From assembly GCA_052273625.1 (NCBI GenBank), contig DAVZHW010000001.1, positions 1-64,000 of the forward strand: a stretch of DNA of 64,000 nt, read 5' to 3'. Position numbers and translations under genes: made by a program. Below the pieces are notes generated by a model, which worked only from the letters and a program-made list of their open reading frames with translations, searched no databases and was not told the origin of the DNA. The stretch is from Fimenecus sp052273625 (GTDB lineage Bacteria > Bacillota > Clostridia > Oscillospirales > Acutalibacteraceae). Positions 16,975-26,900 of the stretch are shown here, in pieces. Every line of letters starts with the position of its first letter. The first letter of the stretch is position 1.

Positions 16975-18348
16975 ATGCAGCTTTGGCAGGGTAGATTTCA
17001 AAAAACTTTAGATCCCAAAACAAACGACTTTAATTCATCAATCGCATTCGACAGCAGAATGTACAAGGAGGACATAGAAGGCAGCATAGCACATTCGTCT
17101 ATGCTTTGCGCTCAGGGCATAATCTCGCCCGACGACCTCGCTGAAATCGTTGACGGATTAAACGCCATAAAGTCCGAAATTGAAAGCGGCGCTTTGGAAA
17201 TCGACCCGAATTCAGAGGACATTCACACCTTTGTTGAGGGAGAGCTTACAAAACGTATCGGTTCGGCAGGCAAAAGGCTTCACACCGCACGCAGCAGGAA
17301 CGATCAGGTTGCGCTTGATATAAGGCTTTATCTTCGCAAGGAATGTGACAGCGTATATGCTTTGATAACAGATTTGATAAAGGTACTTTGCGAAAAATCC
17401 GAAAAATATTCCGACGCCGTTATGCCGGGATATACGCATATGCAGCGTGCGCAGCCGATAACCTTTGGGCATCATCTTTTGGCGTATGCGGAAATGTTGC
17501 TTCGTGACCGTGACCGTTTGAAAGACGCAAAAGCAAGAATGAACTACTGCCCCCTCGGCTCTTGTGCGCTTGCCGGGACAACATATAATATTGACAGAAA
17601 TATGACCTCGGAGGCTCTCGGCTTCACGGCTCCTATGTCAAATTCGCTCGACGGCGTATCGGACAGGGATTTTTGTATGGAGCTTGCGTCGGTGCTGTCG
17701 ATACTTATGGTGCACCTCTCACGTTTTTCCGAAGAGATAATTCTCTGGTGCTCATGGGAATTCAAATTTGTAGAGCTTGACGACGCTTTTTCTACAGGCT
17801 CGTCAATAATGCCGCAAAAGAAAAACCCCGATATTACAGAGCTTATCCGTGGAAAAGCAGGTCGTGTTTTCGGCGATTTGACAACTCTTCTTACAATGAT
17901 GAAGGGCTTGCCGCTTGCATATAACAAGGATATGCAGGAGGATAAGGAGGCAATCTTTGACGCCTTCGATACCGTAAAAATCTGCCTTACAACCTTTATC
18001 CCCATGCTCGACACCATGACGGCTCTGCCCGAGAATATGCGTAAGGCTGCGGCAGGCGGATTTATTAACGCCACCGATTGTGCCGATTATCTTGTCGGAA
18101 AGGGCTTACCGTTCCGTGACGCATATAAGGCGACGGGCGAAATCGTGGCTCTGTGCATCAAAAAGGGCTTAACTCTCGAAACGCTACCGTTAGAGGAATA
18201 TCAGAAAATCTGCAACCTGTTCGACAACGGCGTTTACGATGCAATAAACCTCGATAAATGCGTAAACGGCAGAACCTCTCTCGGCGGACCTGCGCCGCAG
18301 AACGTGCTTAAAGAGGCTAAAAGAATCAAACAGCTGTTAAAGGAATAA
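16975..18348 (+). CDS. argH: Argininosuccinate lyase
   Basis: A 457-residue fumarase-superfamily enzyme that splits argininosuccinate into arginine and fumarate. The signature loop SSIMPQKKNPD is at about 280-290, HTARSRNDQVALD near 105 and GYTHMQRAQP near 155. AGGAG lies 8 nt upstream. It begins 40 bp after argG and ends 4 bp before argC. Confidence 0.97.
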   Translation: MQLWQGRFQKTLDPKTNDFNSSIAFDSRMYKEDIEGSIAHSSMLCAQGIISPDDLAEIVDGLNAIKSEIESGALEIDPNSEDIHTFVEGELTKRIGSAGKRLHTARSRNDQVALDIRLYLRKECDSVYALITDLIKVLCEKSEKYSDAVMPGYTHMQRAQPITFGHHLLAYAEMLLRDRDRLKDAKARMNYCPLGSCALAGTTYNIDRNMTSEALGFTAPMSNSLDGVSDRDFCMELASVLSILMVHLSRFSEEIILWCSWEFKFVELDDAFSTGSSIMPQKKNPDITELIRGKAGRVFGDLTTLLTMMKGLPLAYNKDMQEDKEAIFDAFDTVKICLTTFIPMLDTMTALPENMRKAAAGGFINATDCADYLVGKGLPFRDAYKATGEIVALCIKKGLTLETLPLEEYQKICNLFDNGVYDAINLDKCVNGRTSLGGPAPQNVLKEAKRIKQLLKE

Positions 18349-18352
18349 AAAT

Positions 18353-19285
18353 ATGACAAAGGTATTTATTGACGGAAGTCAAGGCACTACAGGCTTAAAA
18401 ATATTTGACCGACTAAAAAAAAGAGACGACATTGAGCTTATAACCGTCCCCGATGAGCTTAGAAAGGATGCTCTCGCAAGAAAGCAGGCAATCTGCGATG
18501 CGGATATTGCGTTCCTTTGTCTCCCCGACGCTGCGGCGATCGAAGCGGCTGATCTTGCTTCGGACTGCAACACGGTTATAATCGACACCTCGACCGCACA
18601 CAGAACAAGCGACGGTTGGGTATACGGCTTCCCCGAAATATTCGAAAACGGCTTTGAAAAAATATCCTCATCAAAGCGTATTGCCTCCCCCGGCTGCTAC
18701 GCAAGCGGATTTATCGCACTTGTAAAGCCGCTGATTGATAACAATATTGTCTCCCCAGATTGCAATTTTTATTGCCACGCAATGTCAGGCTACAGCGGAG
18801 CCGGAAAAAAGGGCATAGCACTTTATGAAAATGACGAAATTCCCTTAGAGCTTTGTTCTCCGAGGGAATATGCCTTAACTCAAGAGCATAAGCACCTAAA
18901 GGAAATGACAAAAATATCGGGTCTTTCCGTTACACCGATATTTTGCCCGTACATCTGCGATTATTACAGCGGTATGCTTGTTACCGTGCCGATATTCAAA
19001 TCGCAGCTCAACAGCGGAAAAACCGTTGACGATATAAAATCGGTTTACCGTGCAAAATACAATTCGCCGATAGTCAAATATAAGGACTCGATTGACAACG
19101 GCGGATTTATAGCGGCAAATTCAAAAGCGGAGCTTGACAGTATGGATATTGCCGTATCGGGCAATGACGACAGAATACTTTTGACAGCCGTCTATGACAA
19201 CCTCGGAAAGGGTGCTTCGGGTGCGGCTCTCGAATGTATGAATATAGTTATGGGCTTACCTCCCGAATATAATTTAGATTTATAA
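18353..19285 (+). CDS. argC: N-acetyl-gamma-glutamyl-phosphate reductase, short type
   Basis: A 310-residue NADPH-dependent reductase making N-acetylglutamate semialdehyde. The nucleotide-binding start (VFIDGSQGTTGLKIF) and the active-site motif SPGCYASGF are clear. The length matches the type 2 family (about 310) rather than the 345-residue type 1. Its ribosome binding site lies in the 3' end of argH, so translation is coupled. Confidence 0.95.
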   Translation: MTKVFIDGSQGTTGLKIFDRLKKRDDIELITVPDELRKDALARKQAICDADIAFLCLPDAAAIEAADLASDCNTVIIDTSTAHRTSDGWVYGFPEIFENGFEKISSSKRIASPGCYASGFIALVKPLIDNNIVSPDCNFYCHAMSGYSGAGKKGIALYENDEIPLELCSPREYALTQEHKHLKEMTKISGLSVTPIFCPYICDYYSGMLVTVPIFKSQLNSGKTVDDIKSVYRAKYNSPIVKYKDSIDNGGFIAANSKAELDSMDIAVSGNDDRILLTAVYDNLGKGASGAALECMNIVMGLPPEYNLDL

Positions 19286-19301
19286 GTAAAAGGAAAAATA
19301 T

Positions 19302-20522
19302 ATGGATATTAAATTCACAGACGGCGGCGTTACTGCACCGAAAGGCTTTACGGCAAACGGAATACATTGCGGTATTCGCAAAAGCAAGGATAAAAAGGAC
19401 CTCGCACTTATTTTCTGCGAAAAGGAATGTGATACTGCGGCGGTTTACACTCAAAATCTTGTTTGCGGAGCGCCGATAATCGTCACAAAAAATAATATAA
19501 GCGACAGCAAGGCAAGAGCCGTTGTCTGTAACAGCGGAATTGCAAACACCTGCAACACAGACGGAATTGAAAAGGCGGAGGGAATGTGCGAAATTACCGC
19601 CAATGCCCTCGGAATTTCAAAAAGCGATATAATAGTCGCATCTACCGGAGTTATCGGTCAGCCGCTTGATTTAGAGCCTGTAAAAAACGGTATAAACGAG
19701 CTCGTTTCGGGGCTTAACAAAAACGGCTCCGATTCGGCGGCAAACGCTATAATGACCACCGACACCGTAAAAAAAGAGTTTGCCTGCGAATTTACACTCG
19801 GGGGTAAGCCCTGTCATATAGGCGCAATTTCAAAGGGAAGCGGTATGATTCATCCGAATATGGCGACAATGCTTGCTTTCATAACCACGGATGCGAATAT
19901 TTCCTCGGAAATGCTCAAAAGCTCACTCCTTGAGGTAGTTGCGGACAGCTTTAATATGCTTTCGGTGGACGGCGACACCTCCACAAATGACACGGTGGCG
20001 ATTTTGGCGTCAGGTCTTTGCGAAAATGAAAGAATAACTGAGAAAAACGAGGATTACCGCACGTTCACTTTGGCCCTTTCGTCAATTTGCGAAAAGCTTG
20101 TAAAGCTGATGGCAAAGGACGGCGAGGGCGCAACGAAGCTTGTTGAATGTGTTGTGACGGGCGCTTCCGATGTCAAAACCGCAAAAACGTGTGCGAAAGC
20201 GGTTATTTGCTCATCGCTTGTAAAGGCGGCAATGTTCGGCTCGGATGCAAACTGGGGCAGAATTCTCTGCGCTCTCGGTTACAGCGGCGTAGATATAGAT
20301 GTTCACAGGGTTGACGTCAAATTCAGCTCCGACGGCGGCGAAATCGAGGTTTGCAAGGACGGCTCGGGAATAGATTTTTCCGAAGAGCTTGCGAAAAAGG
20401 TCTTGTCCTGCGACGAGGTTTATATTCTTGTTGATTTGAAATCGGGAGCTTCCTGCGCAACTGCTTACGGCTGTGATTTGACATACGATTACGTTAAAAT
20501 CAACGGCGATTACCGCACCTAA
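19302..20522 (+). CDS. argJ: Bifunctional glutamate N-acetyltransferase/ornithine acetyltransferase
   Basis: A 406-residue precursor that should cleave itself before the conserved Thr in HPNMATMLAFITTDA (about residue 190) to give alpha and beta chains. It recycles the acetyl group from acetylornithine to glutamate. Other family motifs are ASTGVIGQPL and SVDGDTSTNDT. It explains why no argE or argA is present in this operon. 16 bp after argC. Confidence 0.96.
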   Translation: MDIKFTDGGVTAPKGFTANGIHCGIRKSKDKKDLALIFCEKECDTAAVYTQNLVCGAPIIVTKNNISDSKARAVVCNSGIANTCNTDGIEKAEGMCEITANALGISKSDIIVASTGVIGQPLDLEPVKNGINELVSGLNKNGSDSAANAIMTTDTVKKEFACEFTLGGKPCHIGAISKGSGMIHPNMATMLAFITTDANISSEMLKSSLLEVVADSFNMLSVDGDTSTNDTVAILASGLCENERITEKNEDYRTFTLALSSICEKLVKLMAKDGEGATKLVECVVTGASDVKTAKTCAKAVICSSLVKAAMFGSDANWGRILCALGYSGVDIDVHRVDVKFSSDGGEIEVCKDGSGIDFSEELAKKVLSCDEVYILVDLKSGASCATAYGCDLTYDYVKINGDYRT

Positions 20523-20558
20523 CGCTTACTGAAAAGCTTAGTGCTTTAGGAGAAAAAT

Positions 20559-21425
20559 ATGGAAATATCAAATATATCAAATTCCGAACGCTCTGAAATT
20601 CTTGTTCAAGCGTTACCCTACATTCAAAAATATCAAAACAAAACAGTCGTAATAAAATACGGCGGAAACGCTATGATAAACGAAAAGCTCCGTGACGCCG
20701 TAATGACCGATATAGTTCTTCTTCGCTCTGTCGGCGTAAACGTTGTGCTCGTTCACGGCGGCGGCCCCGAAATATCGGAAATGCTCAACCGTATCGGCAA
20801 GCAAAGCCGCTTCGTTGACGGCTTGCGTTACACCGACAAAGAGACGGTAGACGTTGTTCAAATGGTGCTGGCAGGCAAGGTAAACAAGCATTTGGTTCAG
20901 CTCATCTCAAAGCACGGCGGAAAAGCGATAGGACTTTGCGGACTTGACGGCGATATGATTAAAGCTCGCAAATACACAAAAGCGGATATCGGCTTTGTCG
21001 GCGAGATAACCGAAGTCAACACGGATGTTATAAGCTACACTCTTGAAAACAAATACATTCCCGTCATCTCCTCTGTTGCGACAGGCGAAAACGGCGAGGT
21101 TTACAACATAAATGCAGATACTGCCGCAGCTTCATTGGCGGCTGCGCTCCATGCGGAAAAGCTGCTGCTTATGACCGACATAAGCGGTCTGTTGATGGAT
21201 AAGGAAGATGACTCGACCTTAATTCACGATGTTCAGGTTTCCGAAATTCCCTCCCTCAAATCTCAAGGTGTTATTTCAGGCGGTATGATTCCAAAAATCG
21301 ATTGTTGCGTCGAGGCTGTCCGCAGAGGCGTTCTTCAAACGAACATAATCGACGGACGTATCCCCCATTCAATTCTTATGGAGCTGTTTACGGACGAGGG
21401 CTTCGGCACAATGTTTCACGGATAA
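20559..21425 (+). CDS. argB: Acetylglutamate kinase
   Basis: A 288-residue amino-acid kinase that phosphorylates N-acetylglutamate. Motifs: VIKYGGNAM near residue 28, VLVHGGGPEIS near 65, and the C-terminal ISGGMIPKIDCC. A loop typical of arginine-inhibited kinases may be present near the N-terminus (a long first helix), which would allow feedback control; this is inference. Confidence 0.97.
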   Translation: MEISNISNSERSEILVQALPYIQKYQNKTVVIKYGGNAMINEKLRDAVMTDIVLLRSVGVNVVLVHGGGPEISEMLNRIGKQSRFVDGLRYTDKETVDVVQMVLAGKVNKHLVQLISKHGGKAIGLCGLDGDMIKARKYTKADIGFVGEITEVNTDVISYTLENKYIPVISSVATGENGEVYNINADTAAASLAAALHAEKLLLMTDISGLLMDKEDDSTLIHDVQVSEIPSLKSQGVISGGMIPKIDCCVEAVRRGVLQTNIIDGRIPHSILMELFTDEGFGTMFHG

Positions 21426-21451
21426 AATATTCTGTTTTAAGGACTGATAAA

Positions 21452-22624
21452 ATGGATTTTAATGAAATCAAAAGCACTTCAGATAAATATTTGATGCCTA
21501 CATATAATCACTTTCCTGTTGCGTTGGCAAGCGGTAAAAATGCAACCCTGACCGCTTCGGACGGCAGAGAAATTATTGATTTTACCTCGGGAATAGGCGT
21601 GAATATTTTCGGCGTGAATGATGACGGTTGGAAAAATGCCGTTACACAGCAGATAGAGAAAATTCAGCATACGTCAAATCTCTATTACAATGAGACTGTT
21701 GCCGTTGCGGCAAAATTGCTCTGTGAAAAAAGCGGATTTGACAAGGTGCTTTTTTGCAATTCGGGCGCAGAGGCAAACGAGTGTGCAATAAAGCTCGCCC
21801 GAAAATACAGCTATGACCGATACGGAGAAAACCGCAGCACGATAATCTCGCTTGTAAATTCTTTTCACGGCAGAACAATGGCAACCATAACCGCTACGGG
21901 ACAGGAGCACTATCACAAGTTTTTTATGCCGTTTGTGGGCGGCTTCAAATATGCCGAGGTCGGTAATAAAGAGGCGTTTTCAGAGCTTTTGGACGGAACG
22001 GTTTGCGCCGTGATTTTAGAGGTAATTCAAGGCGAGGGCGGAGTTTTGATAACTCCGTGCGATTACATAAAATATATAAGGCAGCTTTGCGACGAAAATG
22101 ATATAATATTGATATTCGACGAGGTGCAGACGGGCGTCGGCAGAACCGGCAAGCTCTACGCTTGGGAAAATATCGGCATAAAACCGGATATACTGACCTC
22201 GGCAAAAGGGCTCGGCGGCGGACTGCCTGTCGGAGCGTGTCTTGCGGCGGAGAAATTCGGAAGCACCCTGACCGCAGGCACACACGGCACGACCTTCGGC
22301 GGAAATCCCGTTGTTTTGGCAGGAGCGATTGAAATTCTCAACCGCATTGATGACGAATTTTTGACATCTGTCCGTGAAAAGGGCGAATACATAAAAAATA
22401 AGGTTATCGCCTTTAATGACGTTTCCGAGGTGCGTGGAATGGGACTTATGATAGGCATTGACCTGAAAACAAAAAAGGCGGCCGACGTCGCAGCACGCTG
22501 TGTTGAAAACGGACTGCTTATCTTGACGGCGAAGCAGTTGCTGCGTATGCTCCCTCCGCTTACCGTAACAAAAAACGAAATTGACAAGGGTCTTGAAATT
22601 CTTAAAAATGTCCTTGCCGAATAA
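21452..22624 (+). CDS. argD: Acetylornithine aminotransferase
   Basis: A 390-residue PLP enzyme of aminotransferase class III. The PLP-lysine motif SAKGLGGGLPVGA lies near 245, and IIFDEVQTG-type residues near 215. It makes N-acetylornithine from the semialdehyde. The ATG at 21452 has AAGGA about 8 nt upstream; a longer frame overlapping argB has no such site and is rejected. 26 bp after argB. Confidence 0.96.
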   Translation: MDFNEIKSTSDKYLMPTYNHFPVALASGKNATLTASDGREIIDFTSGIGVNIFGVNDDGWKNAVTQQIEKIQHTSNLYYNETVAVAAKLLCEKSGFDKVLFCNSGAEANECAIKLARKYSYDRYGENRSTIISLVNSFHGRTMATITATGQEHYHKFFMPFVGGFKYAEVGNKEAFSELLDGTVCAVILEVIQGEGGVLITPCDYIKYIRQLCDENDIILIFDEVQTGVGRTGKLYAWENIGIKPDILTSAKGLGGGLPVGACLAAEKFGSTLTAGTHGTTFGGNPVVLAGAIEILNRIDDEFLTSVREKGEYIKNKVIAFNDVSEVRGMGLMIGIDLKTKKAADVAARCVENGLLILTAKQLLRMLPPLTVTKNEIDKGLEILKNVLAE

Positions 22625-22697
22625 AAATATTGCTTCTGCTCGGCTACAGGCAGAAAAGCATATTAAATTTGTAGCAGGAAAGGTAAAGTAAACTACA

Positions 22698-23606
22698 ATG
22701 AATCATTTATTAAGTCTTTTATCCGTCACTCCCAACGAAATATCGGAGCTTCTCAACCTTGCCGACCAGCTTAAATATGAAAACAAGCACGGCATATCTC
22801 ACAAAAGGCTCGAGGGGCAGACTCTCGGTATGATATTCCAGAAATCCTCAACGAGAACAAGGGTTTCATTTGAAACAGGTATGTATCAGCTCGGCGGTCA
22901 GGCGCTTTTCCTTTCAAACCGTGACCTGCAAATCGGTCGCGGCGAGCCGATACAGGACACCGCAAGAGTTTTGTCACGCTATATTGACGGTATTATGATA
23001 AGAACCTTTGAGCAAGCCGAAGTCGAAGCTCTCGCTGAGTACGGCTCTATTCCGATAATCAACGGACTTACCGATTTTTGTCATCCGTGTCAGGTGCTTG
23101 CGGATTTAATGACCGTGCGTGAACACAAGGGTCATCTTGACGGGCTTAAAATGTGCTATATCGGAGACGGCAACAATATGGCAAATTCGCTTATCGTAGG
23201 CGGACTCAAAACGGGTATGACGGTATCCGTTGCTTGCCCCGACGGCTACAAGCCCGACAGCCGTGTGCTCGATTTTGCCGAAAAGCACCCGGAATTTTCA
23301 ATGTTCGCAGAGCCTATGGACGCTGCCGAGGGTGCAGACGTTATTTTCACGGACGTTTGGGCATCAATGGGACAAGAGGGCGAATCGGAGCAGCGTAAAG
23401 CCGTGTTCGGCGGAAAATATCAAGTCAACGAGAAATTGCTCTCGGTTGCAAACAGCGGTTGTATGGTTCAGCATTGTTTGCCTGCTCATCGTGGCGAGGA
23501 AATAACCGCCGAGGTGTTTGAAGCTCACGCAAACGAGATATTCGACGAGGCGGAAAACCGTCTCCACGCTCAAAAAGCGGTAATGGTCGCTCTTATGGAA
23601 AAATAA
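22698..23606 (+). CDS. argF: Ornithine carbamoyltransferase
   Basis: A 302-residue enzyme that makes citrulline from ornithine and carbamoyl phosphate. The carbamoyl phosphate loop SSTRTRVSFE is near residue 53, and the ornithine-binding HCLPAHRGEE near 262. Last gene of the operon, 73 bp after argD, with its own AGGAAAGG site and a strong terminator after it. No carA/carB is in this window. Confidence 0.97.
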   Translation: MNHLLSLLSVTPNEISELLNLADQLKYENKHGISHKRLEGQTLGMIFQKSSTRTRVSFETGMYQLGGQALFLSNRDLQIGRGEPIQDTARVLSRYIDGIMIRTFEQAEVEALAEYGSIPIINGLTDFCHPCQVLADLMTVREHKGHLDGLKMCYIGDGNNMANSLIVGGLKTGMTVSVACPDGYKPDSRVLDFAEKHPEFSMFAEPMDAAEGADVIFTDVWASMGQEGESEQRKAVFGGKYQVNEKLLSVANSGCMVQHCLPAHRGEEITAEVFEAHANEIFDEAENRLHAQKAVMVALMEK

Positions 23607-23622
23607 AGCTGCGAATAATATA

Positions 23623-23657
23623 AAAACCGAAGGTCTTAGCGTAAGACCTTCGGTTTT
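23623..23657. terminator. Bidirectional terminator after argF
   Basis: A perfect 16-bp stem (AAAACCGAAGGTCTTA with TAAGACCTTCGGTTTT) with a 3-nt loop lies between argF and the minus-strand small membrane gene. Confidence 0.92.
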
Positions 23658-23683
23658 ACTTTTGTTTGTGACGATAACCCGAA

Positions 23684-23884
23684 TTACTGCTTTTTATTCT
23701 TTTCAGCCATATAAGCAACCGTCAAAATTATACCGACGAAATTACAGCCTATTGACATTCCCAACAAAATTCCGCTGCTGAAATCGCCAAAGGCACTCAC
23801 TTCGTTCTTACAAAAATACAAATATGCAGCACACAGCAAGCAGCCCAAAGCAATCAATACCGTTCCTGTTTTAAGCTTTTTCAT
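23684..23884 (-). CDS. Small two-helix membrane protein, unknown
   Basis: A 66-residue protein with two hydrophobic helices (about 8-25 and 35-58) and a basic tail (AEKNKKQ). I start it at MKKLKTG, where GAGG lies 6 nt upstream. It starts 25 bp after the stop of the large surface protein gene on the same strand, so it may be co-transcribed with it. The family is unknown to me. Confidence 0.6.
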   Translation of the reverse strand: MKKLKTGTVLIALGCLLCAAYLYFCKNEVSAFGDFSSGILLGMSIGCNFVGIILTVAYMAEKNKKQ

Positions 23885-23909
23885 AACAAGCCTCACATTT
23901 CGTTTCCGA

Positions 23910-26900
23910 TTAAAATTTTATTCGTTTTTTCTTCCTGCCGACAAGCGTTATGCCGACAGCCGCACCGCCGCTGACAAACAGCAGAGCAATCCATAAGCCG
24001 AGGTCGCTTGCGTTGCCTGTTCGGGGGGATTTGAAATTGCCTTTAATTCTTGCCGTTACCGTGTCAGCTTTCATAATTTCGTTTATACCGTCTTTGTCGC
24101 TGTAATACTTATCACAGCCGCCGCAGTACCAATACTCGATATTGCCCTCTGCGTCCTCGGTCGCCGCCTTGGCGGAGATATGCATAAGGTCGGTGTGGTT
24201 TTTCGGGTCAAGCTCACCGTAAGCCTTTCCGCAGACCTCGCAAACTGCCTTTTCGGTGCAAGCCGCCTTGCCGCCCGAGCAAGCCATTGTTTCAACACCC
24301 TTGCAGCCGTCCATCGTACATTTGCGGGTGTGCGTGCCGTCGCCGTTTGATGTCCATTCGCCAAAAGTATGCCTGTCATTGACCGTTACGGTCATTTCGG
24401 CAATATTGCCTGCTTTGTCGGCAGCAACGATTTTCTGCTCGCCGTCTGCCGCAGGAAGAATAAAGCTGTTGTTCTCATCAAGCTCGACCGCCATTCCGTT
24501 TACGGTAACTGTCTCTATATACTTCTCGTTAATTGTAACTGTCTGCGCTTCGCAATAAAGCTTGCCGTCCTCTATGCCGTCGATTACAGGCGGAACGTTG
24601 TCAAGCGTTATACGGTCGGAACGAAGATATGTTATATTAAGGCTCGCGTCAACAAGCATTACATAAACGATATATTCTCCGTTAGGCTCTATCAAAAACG
24701 GTTCATCGTACGCACGGTACACAAGAGAGCCGAGCTCATCTTCGGATAGCTCCTGATCCGTTATCAAATATGATACAAACACAAATCTGCTGTTATCGTA
24801 AGCGTTTATCGTTACCTCTTGAGTGTCCTTAAAGAACAGTCCGAGGGTAAGCTTATTCAAAAAGCTATGCCATTTATTTGTACCTATGATAATTTCGCCC
24901 GTCGGCTTTTCAATGTCTTTCCATTTCGCTTTAAGCGTTATATTTTCGGCAGGCATGGTCGTGGGAATTTCCGTGTCCCAACCGATAAAGGTATAGCCCC
25001 CTCTTGTCGGGTCGGCAGGGGCGGTAATATGCGTTCCGTAGTCCTGTGTAATGGGTGCGATTTCACTGCCGCCGTTGGTATCAAAGGTTATTGTGTACTT
25101 GTTCGTATTCCAAACGGGATAGAGCGTCAGCGCCTCGTTTTCGGTATAAACATCATCAAAGCCGTACACCTTTTCGCCGCCGTCTGTCGTTGCCCAGCCT
25201 ATTTGCGTATGACCCGTGCGAGTGAACAAAGCGCCTCGCAGCGTGAGCTCGTCATTGTAAAGCTTAACGTCCGTTACCGCATTGCCGTCTCCGTTTTCTC
25301 CGGGCTGATAGGTCACATCCCAAGCGCCCGTGATACGCACATAGGTCTTGCCTGAAAGCAGAGCAAGCATATCCTTCTGTTTTTTATCAAAAGCCTTGCT
25401 TAACTCATCTTGCTCTTCATTTGTCAATATCTCGCCTGAAGTAAAGCGCTCATACAGCTTTTGTGCTTCGGGAGAAAGCTCCGGCAAGGCAGTCTCTGCC
25501 GCATCCTGCTTTGAAGAGCCCGTGAACAGCCGCACACCGTCGCCCGGATAGAATGCATAAATAAAGCTGTGCAGCGTCAAAGCCTGCGTATCGTCCGTTA
25601 CTGTAAGCGAGCCGCTGTCCACGATAAGATTATATGCCGTGAGCCCGTCCGTCATGGTAACGTTGCCGCCACCGTATTGAGTGTATCGGAAAACCGAAAG
25701 ATTGCTGTTCAACGTAAGCGAACCGCCACCGAGAATGCTAAGGGTGCTATTGCTTTCGGAAATTTCGTTCAAGCTCCCGACGGTATTCTTTCCGTCTGTC
25801 GTGATAAAGAGCGGACTGTCAACTCCTATATACTCTTCGCTCAGGCTCACAGAGGTCAGGTCTGCATTTTTGAGCTTCAGATTCGGGAAAATACAGCCGT
25901 ATTTTTCAAGCTTGCCGGTCGAATAAATTTCCAAAGTATCCTTCGATGTCAAGTTATAAGACTCCCAAAGAGATATAAGGTTCTTGCCCTTCGGAAGAAC
26001 AAAAGATGCAGTCCCGTCGCCGAAAATATCGGTATAATTGTCCGGCGTAACCTCTACCGCACCGTCTCCGCGATCCAAAAACAGACCAAAGCCGCCATAT
26101 AAAGCGTAAAGCTCCGAAACATCCGCCGGAACGGTATCACCGGGCTTATAGAAGTTCCGGTTTTCGTCTACCCACCACATAGGCGTGTCGGCAGAGATGC
26201 TATCGGAAAGGGGCAGTCCCTCGGCAGAGGGTGCAGTAAAGCTCTCGCCCTTTTTCACGATGATGTTGATGCTGTCAGAAGTCTCACCGGGCATACGACC
26301 GGCCGTGATCAACTCAACCACCTTCAGGCTGTCGGCGGCAAGATCTGCCGGCAGCTCAAGGACGGGGCGGTAGCAGCTACCATTATAACTGCTTTCCTTC
26401 GAGCCCATAAAATTATTCACTGAATTGCGTGTGGATTTACGAATGTCGAAACCGTAAGAACGGGAGGTGTCCTGCCCCCAGAAAAGGGAGATATTATGAT
26501 TGTTACCCAGCTCCTTTATGAAATCGGAGTTCTTGGTGAGGATCTGATCCCACTCGTTGTTGGCAGGATCTCCGCGCTTAGAACTCTTATAGATACTGCC
26601 CATTGTGGGTGCGCGAAGGGTGTAGTTTATGCCGCCCGCAGTGTTGGTTTTACCGAAAATGAAACCTGCATTGTTCAGGTCGATCCAGCTGATGTCGGTA
26701 GTAACCCTGTAGTCGGCAATGAACAGACTGTGCTCGTAAGCATATCCGTACTGTGCGTTCTTGTCTGTGGTCACAGAGGCCTGCTCGGAGGAATCTTCTA
26801 CATGGTTGGATGCAGGTTTCAGCACATAGGCGTCCACCGTACCCACATAGGTGAAAGGTACATAGTGCAGGCTGCTGTCCGGCAGATTGAGGTTTACCTT

